The notes under the pieces: model-generated
Told to the model about the DNA's origin: nothing
What the model saw: the letters and a program-made list of their open reading frames with translations, nothing else
Databases searched by the model: none
Source of the DNA: Daucus carota subsp. sativus
Taxonomy: Eukaryota; Streptophyta; Magnoliopsida; Apiales; Apiaceae
Reading direction: 5' to 3'
Assembly: GCF_001625215.2 (NCBI RefSeq)
Contig: NC_030387.2
Coordinates: 33,379,606-33,443,605 of the forward strand
DNA length: 64,000 nt
Translations under genes and position numbers: made by a program
Shown here: in pieces, positions 56,345-64,000 of the stretch
Numbering within the stretch: position 1 is the first letter of the stretch
How the letters are laid out: each line of letters begins with the position of its first letter

Positions 56345-59300
56345 CACTACACCATATGTGGCCTATTGTAACAGCCAAAAAAATGTGAATAAAGGCCAGA
56401 AAGTGTTGCTGAAAGTGAAAAAAAGGGCTATGGTAACACTTTTTCATCAAACAGGATCGTAACTAAAATCGGTGCTACCATAGGGGTCTAAGGTAACACT
56501 TTATCAATTTTCGGTAACACCTGAAAAAGTGTAAGCATAGAACCTCTATGCCTACACTTTTGTTGTTTTGATAACACTAAATGAACTGTAACTATAGACT
56601 TATGGTAACAGCACTATGGTATTTGTTACATCACCTATGGTGTAACCATAAGGCCTATGGTGACACTAGGTAAGCCTTTTCTACCTTTACCAACATTTTT
56701 TAAATATTTACCTACAGTTTTTAGATATTTACCAACAAAGAGATATAAACCATTTACATCAATAGCTACACTTTACAGGACTCTTTACCAACATATTTTG
56801 AAGGCAAAAAAAGGCAATATAACATTTGAAAATAGCACTTCCCATTTCAAAGTTTACCAAACATTCAACAACAAACACAATCCAAGAACCAAAACAATGG
56901 TCCAAGCCTATCAACCACATCAAGATCATGAGTACTAGTGCATGAAATTGAAATTAGCTAGGTACAATATAAAACTCCAATTAAAATTTGAAATTAAAAT
57001 CCGGGCTTGCTTCTTTGTCAAGATCTGCTTGGCACATTCTCCCTAATAGCCTTTGGACACGGTATGACAGAAGACAAGCTGCACCTCTTTGCTTATTGAT
57101 CGGCCCATGTCCATAAAAACCTTCAGAATTAAATTAAAAAGAATGAGAATTTGCTGAGATGACAGACCATATAACAAGAAAATAAAAAAGATATTCAAGT
57201 TGAGCATCAAATGCTTCTAGAGCACCCTACCTTAAGGATATATTTGATACAAAACTGAAATGGAGTTCATAATTTATTTTTAATTACTATGAACAAAGTG
57301 TCAAAATTCTTATACAATCAAACAACAAAAAAATTTTCAGAGTCTATCATGTCCCCCAAATTGGCTAACATTTTCAATCTTTCTGTTGAGTAAAAAGTAC
57401 AATATAGATCAGCTTAAGTGTCTTACTGTGAAACATCTTTAAGAACAATTTTTTATACAATATCAATTATATAGAAACTATTTTATATAATACCAATTAT
57501 ATAAACACTATTTTAATATTGGTTTAGTATTTTAAAGTTTCTTCTCGTCGCTTCTTTTGGAGCCACATTTTTAATTTTCTTGTCATTGCTCACATGAAGC
57601 TCCAAGAAACCAGTTTTGTTCTGGTTAATGCATCCAGTAATGTTAGTTTTGTTTTTGATTTCTTGATATTGGGTCTACTTATTACAACACTGTGATCAGA
57701 GTGATTTTGAAACTGTGATCAGAGTGGTCTGCTGCTAAATGGTTCATATACAAATTCCATAAGTTAACACAGCAATATATAATTAAATATGGGAGCAACT
57801 TACCCAGATAATTTTGTCACTGTTTGATGAGTCTGAGTCCTTTCTGGTCACAGCACTTTGCAGTGCCTGGTATTGTTACTGCTAGAGGCCCTTGAGACAG
57901 CAAACTTCCGTTGAACACAGCAGTCCACGCTAAAAAAGCACAAAACAAGAATATATTCAAATGTGTGGAAAAATTCATTTAGCTCCACTTCCAGTAGTAT
58001 TCAGGTAGTATTACATAACAACTATATAAACTTTCTCAAAGATGAGACAGACCTCAAGTCCCTGATTACATTTCTCTTAAACTCATTAGTTACTTAATTT
58101 TATACCAACCTCTGGTGTAGAAATAGATGCATTTTCAAAAGGCAGTGGCGCATACACTACCAGAACATTTACACCATTCACATAGAGGTCAAAATTGACC
58201 TGAAGATAGCAAAAAACAAATATTATGACCTGAACAGTGAACCAAATCATGGGATCTTTAAATGAATGTACTAGTACCATATAATACCTATAATTGAGAA
58301 GAATGTCATATAATCCATGTACATTTTTGTTCAATCTAATTGCCAGCAAAGATTATGGGTTGTTATCTTCATCAGATAAAGAACTCAGACGACGAGTCTG
58401 CATTTATATTAGCAGAAGCAAAACCAATAAAAACAAGGAGAAACAATATTGAATTTTTAACTATTACAACCAGTGCAGAGAATCACCCTGCTTTTTGTAC
58501 AAACTGAGGCAGGTAGTCAAATATATAACCTCCAAGGTCACACACACAATGCAACTGATGTAAAGTGCATTGTGGACTTCACATTTCCAAATCCAAAAAT
58601 ATGTGGGAATAAAATAATAACATATAAACGCACAGATTTTGACAGTAGCAGGCAAAAACGAGATCTGTATATTGTAACTAGTAAATTTACCAAATTGTTA
58701 TGCATTCTCCATTAGAGGCCATTATAACATCAAACTTCACATTAATATTAATGGTATAGAGAAATCACAGAGAAATTAAGGTATATATACATATGTTAAT
58801 ATATGGGATCATGTTTCTGATGTGAAGCATGAGGGTCTGTCTATCTGACATGCTGACAGATAATCTAGGCCACATCATCGAATAGCCCAAAAAGAAATTC
58901 ATTGTTATCATACCACTGAAAAGATTATCAACCAAGCATCTCAAATTCCAGATCCAAAGTGATACTAGATTGAAAAAGGACTGTGGTTATATACCCAAAC
59001 AAGTAAATGTAGTGATGATATTGATAGCTGCGGCAAATCCAATATCCGCAAATGTAGCCATCTTGATCTGGTTCTTATAAATAAACTCAGAATTTTCCTG
59101 TTGCTAATAATAATCAATTGTCATGAACAAAGTAGAAAAGCCGCAAACAATATCAACTAGTGAGACAGCCTAGAAAGTACAAGAAAATTTAAAGGCTAAA
59201 ATTTCCCTATTTGTGAACCTTAATTTTCTTATCCAGAACATACAGATCATGCTTCAATTGAATCAATTCCCATACTAAATCAAAAGTGTATTAAATACCA

Positions 59301-60498
59301 GAAAGTAATATACACCAACCCAATTTACACCTTCAATTGATTAAACCATGTAAATTAAAGGCGTCTCCAATTTCGAATCACAAATAGCAAGATCACCTTA
59401 AAAAAGCTTCCAACATCACTCAAGTCATTTTTTTTCAAAAGGCACTGAGGTCCTATAATTACAGATTGGATCAGGCAATTTTTATACTCTCCAAAATGGC
59501 AAAAAAGCAAAACTAGAATAAATATAAAAGCAGCTAAAAGTTATGAAATTCAACACAACTTGACAATACACAGATGCAGTCATAACAGTATATTAAATTA
59601 ATGGTCAGCCTTAATTACAATAATGTATATCACTGCAGCAAGAAATCACAGAGAAATCAAGCAACAAAAATTACATAAGAAAAACAAACCTGAAATCGCC
59701 AATTGAAAGTAGGAACAGAGTTATATATGATGACCCCCAACACCCGATTGAAGTCTGATATCCAAGTTGCAACATGAAACCCTAAATCACCTGAAAAACC
59801 CCCAAATTAGCGATATATTACTAAAATTAAAGGATTAATCCCATGTGAAAAGCCCTAATTCCAAGCTTCGAGAAAAAATTGTTAATCACCTGAAAAATAA
59901 GATTTGAAGTCATAATTACTACAAAACCAATGAAATAGTTAAAATATATACCCATCAGAAGAAACTCTTGAAGAACCCACGAATTTGCTCATCCGATTGG
60001 CGAGTGAGTCTTGAGTGCGCGAGTGGGTGATTTTGTTGTGAGATGAGAGAGGTGAGTGAAACGAAAGAGGTGAGTTTGAATAAGTTTGAGTTTGAGGCAG
60101 GTTCGAGAGGTGAGGTGAGGGAGCTGGGTTTGGGTTTGAGGTAAGGTGAACTGAGTGAAATGAGAGAGGAGAGCTTGTGTTTTGTTTTTAGTTTTAGTGT
60201 GTTTTTTTCCCCAACATTTTTGTTTTTAATTATTTTCAATCTCCCGCGCTTGTTTTCATTTCAGCTGCTCAAACAATTCATTTTTTAGTTACATTTTTTT
60301 CAAAACCAACGGTAACACCAAATAAAATGTTACCATAGATGTCACATTATATCTACGATTACACTAAAGTTTACTTATGGTTACACTAAAAAACGGTGTA
60401 AGCATATGTTGATAAAATTCATTTTAAAGCACCTATGGTAACATTTTATCTTGTAACATCAAAATTATTTGTTACAATAGGCCACTTATGATGTAGTG
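56345..60498. mobile_element. Non-autonomous CACTA (En/Spm-type) transposon, 4154 bp
   Basis: Terminal inverted repeats of about 28 bp: left CACTACACCATATGTGGCC, right (reverse complement) CACTACATCATAAGTGGCC, both continuing TATTGTAAC. Target duplications are CAA at 56342-56344 and 60499-60501. The first and last few hundred bases are full of short GGTAACACT/CTATGGTAAC motifs in both orientations, the usual subterminal transposase-binding repeats. No TNPA/TNPD-like coding sequence is present. The interior, on the minus strand, looks like host-gene exons and introns (see the OSCA-like fragment), so this appears to be a gene-capturing copy. Confidence 0.9.
58995..59097 (-). pseudogene. Captured start-codon exon of an OSCA/CSC1-like channel gene
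   Basis: Inside the CACTA element. A CAACAG acceptor at 59098-59099 leads into a short 5' UTR and ATG at 59061, then MATFADIGFAAAINIITTF, which matches the N-terminus of plant OSCA/CSC1-like stress-gated cation channels (typically MATL.DIGV.AAINI). The exon ends at a GTATAT donor. No later OSCA exon follows. Further exon-like pieces on the same strand lie at about 59705-59795, 58110-58200 (VNFDLYVNGVNVLVVYAPLP) and 57810-57930, but their reading frames do not join. Only the start exon could be identified. Confidence 0.55.
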
Positions 60499-60501
60499 CA
60501 A

Positions 60502-61066
60502 TAAGCAAGCCTAAGGATACTCATTAGTATTTGTTCTACATTAAATTCGATGTAGGCGAGAATCAAACTCAAGATTTTGGGGATGACAAACGGATAGTTT
60601 ATATTGAATTACAAACAGCGTACTACATATGGAATAATTAGTTTTCAGTATTATCAGAACATAACATAGAGAATCAATTTTACAGTTTTTAGTACTCCGT
60701 TTTGTTAAAGTTTCAAATTGTTCCAAGAACTCCTGAAAACCGGGTGACAAACAAAGCCTTTCTCCGTCCTGTGATGACATGTTTCCAGATAATCCAAAAC
60801 AAATGATCTAGTTTTAAACAATAATGCAGGGAGCCAAACCCTACATAAACGTAATTATGCAGCCACAGGTTCATTATTTTACAAGTCAGGGGAACCCGTA
60901 CTTGACTATAAATCTATTCTATCCTTAAGAAACGCTTGCATTAGATAAACAATTAAGTACAAATAAACAACGCGGCATCACATGCCCATAATGAATAAGT
61001 ACAAACTACAAAGTAGCTTAGCTCCCCATGCGTTCATACTATTTAATAATACTCGTATCTTTGCCC
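60502..61066. other. Upstream region of the DUF761 gene
   Basis: About 560 bp with no gene. A 79-codon minus-strand frame (60541-60780) has no recognisable features. Confidence 0.5.
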
Positions 61067-61074
61067 TATAAATA
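61067..61074 (+). promoter_or_regulatory. TATA box of the DUF761 gene
   Basis: TATAAATA, 39 bp before the ATG. This would place transcription start roughly 10-15 bases before the start codon, giving a very short 5' UTR. Confidence 0.6.
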
Positions 61075-61112
61075 TCGAATTGTTTTCCTCCAAATAAACC
61101 ACAACTCAAAAA

Positions 61113-61442
61113 ATGAAGAGCTCAATATCTCATCATCATTTCTACACTAACATTAGCAATAAGGTAATCAAAGAAGATGAAGAAGAAGGTATCTATGTTC
61201 TCAAAGATGAAGGCTTCGAAGAGAAGATCACTGGCAATGCAACTGGCACCAGATTATCCCGAGGCGTGGCAACGACGGAGAAGGTGGCGGCGAAAAATGC
61301 AGAAAAGCCGGGTGATAAAAAGAAAGTGGAAGATATAAATGAAAGCGCAGAGGCGTTTATTAAGAAATTCAGGAAGCAGCTGGTGATACAGAGGCTGGAG
61401 TCTATTGAAAATTATGAGAACATGCTTGCTAGAGGAACTTGA
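61113..61442 (+). CDS. DUF761 small protein (cotton-fibre-protein type)
   Basis: Single exon, 109 residues. The C-terminal motif SAEAFIKKFRKQLVIQRLES followed by IENYENMLARG is the DUF761 signature of plant cotton-fibre-expressed-type proteins. The N-terminal part is polar and probably disordered (IKEDEEEGIYVLKDEGF, then a Lys/Ala-rich stretch). There is no signal peptide or membrane segment. The family is plant-specific and of unknown biochemical function. Start is the first ATG after a good TATA box. Confidence 0.88.
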   Translation: MKSSISHHHFYTNISNKVIKEDEEEGIYVLKDEGFEEKITGNATGTRLSRGVATTEKVAAKNAEKPGDKKKVEDINESAEAFIKKFRKQLVIQRLESIENYENMLARGT

Positions 61443-62260
61443 TCTTTATTTTTCTTATTTGCTTATTTCCTGGTACATTCTTTAATTATATGTTTTTCTT
61501 AATACGGGTCGAAGAATGTGCTGCTATATTTATAGAAAATAAATCTTTATTATAATCTTGTTTTAATGTGGTTTGGCTGATTCAGTCGTTTTACGCATAA
61601 TCTGATCTGGTTCTACATCCTTGTACTGATAATATTTGCAATCGAATTAATTTGTGAATACGGAAAAATTATTTATTGATTCTAGTTAAATATAGCAGAC
61701 AAAATAGATACAGAAAGCCGAGATTTTATTACGTAATCAAATTCATAGAAATATGATGCTGAATCGAATTACGAACAGAACTCATGTCGATTATACGACT
61801 TTAGAGATAATATATGTGATTCCTTTGGTAACTGCTGGCCACCGTATTAGAAGATCGTTTGACAAAAAACAAGCTAACATTACAACTAATTTTTATGAGG
61901 CAAGAAAGTGAAAATTAAAGAATATTTGAGTTATTTTTCTCTATATAGGTAAGTTTCAACTAATTTTGTGAAAAATGAAAATTGAAATTAATTGATAAAA
62001 TCATCGCAGCATTGATTAATCCAATTAATCCTAAAAACTAATCAGACATTAATAAGATATATTAAAATACAATAGAATTGATTCAAATTAAAATAGGTTA
62101 TATATTTGAAATTTTTATTAACAAATATATAATATAGATTTTTAAATCATATAAACTGAGTTAAAATGAGTGAGATATTTAAAAGGGCAGAAGGGAGAAA
62201 AGTATTGAAAGTCACGCTGTCCCTCTTTCAAATTATATTTAAAATTACACTTCAACTCTT

Positions 62261-62261
<1 letters not shown>

Positions 62262-62288
<27 letters not shown>
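62262..62288. repeat. (AT)n microsatellite
   Basis: Uninterrupted run of about 13 AT units. Confidence 0.95.
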
Positions 62289-62293
<5 letters not shown>

Positions 62294-62823
62294 GGTCTAA
62301 TATTTATAAAATAATTTTATTTATAATCATATTTACTGTAGTGATCTATGATCAATGAGTCTTGAGATAGTGGATCTAGAAAATATAAATTAAAAATATG
62401 TGTTATTAAATTAATCTTGATAATACAATAATAAATTATATTTGAAAATTAAAGTAGACAATTATTGAAATAATTTTTTCTTTTCAAAATTTGAGATATA
62501 ATTTGAAACCGAAAGTGTATGAAGAATTTTTTATAATTAGCTTTTTTTCTAAAGATCAAGTTAAATATCTAAATTTCCGATACTAAAAATCGAACACAAT
62601 AAAATGTATACGACTCTTTTACCTTTTGTGAACCATCTGCTAATAAAATCACGTGTATTCATATATAATCAACGGTGAAGAGTTGTGTGCCATATGTATA
62701 TGTATTGTGTTTGTACACGTTTTGTTAAGATAAATGGGAGAAGAAAATAGCCATGTCGGTAGTGACAGAAAATTCATGGACCTCGGCAACGACAGAAATT
62801 ACAGAGACAGCTCACCTAGAGAG

Positions 62824-62973
62824 ACAGTGACTGAAGAAAGAAGAACACAAATAAGTTTTTGAGTAAATTATACCGTAGTGGCCAGATGAATAAATTTTAC
62901 AGTGACTGAAGAAAGAAGAACACAAATAAGTTTTTGAGTAAATTATACCGTAGTGGCCAGATGAATAAATTTT
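62824..62973. repeat. 75-bp perfect tandem duplication
   Basis: Two adjacent copies of a 75-base unit beginning ACAGTGACTGAAGAAAGAAG and ending AATAAATTTT. The copies appear identical, so the event is recent or conserved by conversion. Confidence 0.93.
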
Positions 62974-63269
62974 TTGTGCTTTGTTATTGGCCGATGTTGC
63001 AAATTCTATATCTCCGTGGCTGCAACTTACAGTTTTAAACTCCGTCGGTTGATATTGGTCCTGTTTGATAAATAACTGATTGATTAACATTTTATACACA
63101 AACCAAAACTGCTAATCCAAAAAACTCCTCAAAGTAGCTTTTTCCAAAATTAGCTTTTTGGATCCAAACCTCTATTTCAATCCGCTAACTACCAAACACT
63201 AATATTAGTTTATTTTATTGGTCAAACCTCTAAAACACCTAAAACCTCTAATTTTACCTCAAACTTCTA

Positions 63270-63503
63270 CTCCCTCCGTCCCATTTTAACTGCTTTTGAC
63301 TTTATACACGTATTTTAATACGTTAAAAAAATCATATCTAAACATAGTTATTCTTTATAAAATTTATATCAAATTAAAGTTTAGAATCTTAACTTTTATT
63401 TGATATAAGAATTGAACTTTTTTATTGAGTGTAGGTATTATTTTTTTACGCCTCAATATACGCGTTAAAAAGTCAAACATCAGTTAAAATGGGACAGAGG
63501 GAG
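63270..63503. mobile_element. Stowaway-like MITE, 234 bp
   Basis: Ends CTCCCTCCGTCCCATTTTAA and TTAAAATGGGACAGAGGGAG, flanking TA on both sides. It shares the TTTGACTTTATACACGTATTTT type interior with the MITE pair at 40800-41359, so it is the same broad family. Confidence 0.92.
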
Positions 63504-63881
63504 TAACTTTCAAATAGGGTCATTGTAAATTATACTATATTTGAACTTAGAGCCATTATAGTGCAACAATATTTGCAACTTCGGCTATTTGTTTTTGACT
63601 TCTTTCTCAGACACTCTGATCACCTTAGTTTGTTTCTAATTTCTATTTCACTTATTTACTTTATCTGTCAAACATGTAAAGATCGGTAAGCCATTCCACC
63701 TCTATCTCCCTCCATCTGCAAATTGTCTTTGAGAATTAAGATAACGGCTATAGCTAATATGGTTGAAGCAAGTCACCTTTTTGGTTAGCTAAATTTAGCT
63801 AAATATTATTTTATTATAATTTAACTAATGATTATAGCTAATGTGGTTAGACATGCTCTTGTCTCTTGCTTATTTTGTAGA

Positions 63882-64000
63882 CTAGCTTATAGCCCGTGCA
63901 AGGCACGGGTGCTTTTTAATTATTTATAAATTTTTTAAATATATTTTAAATGGTGTGAAGAAATTTAATTTATAAATAATAAATTAAAATTTTCAATAAA
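63882..64000 (-). mobile_element. 3' end of a second Helitron (cut by window edge)
   Basis: On the minus strand: hairpin CCCGTGCCTTGCACGGG (63893-63909), spacer, then CTAG (63882-63885) followed by T. This is the same end type as the element at 3322. The body continues past the right edge of the window. Confidence 0.75.

Larger units (their letters stand above)
61443..63269. other. AT-rich intergenic DNA
   Basis: About 1.8 kb with a dinucleotide repeat and a tandem duplication (listed separately). No gene is seen. Confidence 0.5.

Noticed and set aside
57806-58200. Reading the exon-like pieces in the CACTA element as one intact gene continuing from the OSCA-like exon
   Set aside because: The phases do not match and joins run into stop codons; they are better treated as separate captured fragments.
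1-64000. tRNA, rRNA, CRISPR arrays, bacterial operons or ribosome-binding sites
   Set aside because: None were seen. The intron-rich genes show this is plant nuclear DNA, so bacterial features do not apply.

Overview
The window is nuclear DNA of a flowering plant, most likely a eudicot. It is AT-rich, its genes are broken by many short introns, and every recognisable protein matches a plant family best. Several classes of plant transposon sit between the genes. The species cannot be fixed from the sequence alone.

Layout: the left end holds the last four exons of PWP2 (173-1836, +), then a complete non-autonomous Helitron (3322-4501), then the whole of a UTP5/WDR43-like gene (4902-10351, +). 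BRCC36 (11611-16103, -) is convergent with UTP5 and shares a roughly 1 kb divergent promoter with a plastid BADC gene (17149-20729, +). A three-finger CCCH zinc-finger gene (21737-23314, +), an Asp/Glu racemase-like gene (25459-26628, -), an intronless F-box/kelch-like gene (29210-30283, +) and the GINS subunit PSF1 (32122-34523, -) follow. A 1.5 kb direct duplication links the F-box 3' end to the gap between the zinc-finger and racemase genes. From 34.8 to 41.4 kb lies a transposon-rich desert with two Harbinger-like elements (one carrying a nested LINE/SINE-type insertion), a hAT element and two mirror-image MITEs. The right part has a MASS-type MAPK-substrate gene (42063-42470, +), a palmitoyl-protein thioesterase-like gene (46146-48225, +), the TRAPP subunit TRAPPC2/sedlin (49143-51645, -), peptide deformylase 1A (53065-55033, -), a 4.15 kb CACTA transposon carrying captured exon-like sequence (56345-60498), a DUF761 gene (61113-61442, +), a Stowaway-like MITE and the start of a second Helitron.

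The genes are mostly single-copy housekeeping functions: rRNA processing (PWP2, UTP5), DNA replication (PSF1), K63-deubiquitination and DNA repair (BRCC36), plastid fatty-acid synthesis control (BADC), organellar protein maturation (PDF1A) and vesicle tethering (TRAPPC2). They do not form one pathway, but the neighbourhood resembles a gene block that, as I recall it, is split between two duplicated segments of Arabidopsis chromosome 1. The most unusual content is in gene structure: two U12-type AT-AC introns (BRCC36, TRAPPC2) and three GC-AG introns (BRCC36, BADC, thioesterase). The transposons also have ends and target-site duplications that can be read to the base. Exon models were built by hand; in every complete multi-exon gene the exon lengths sum to a multiple of three.
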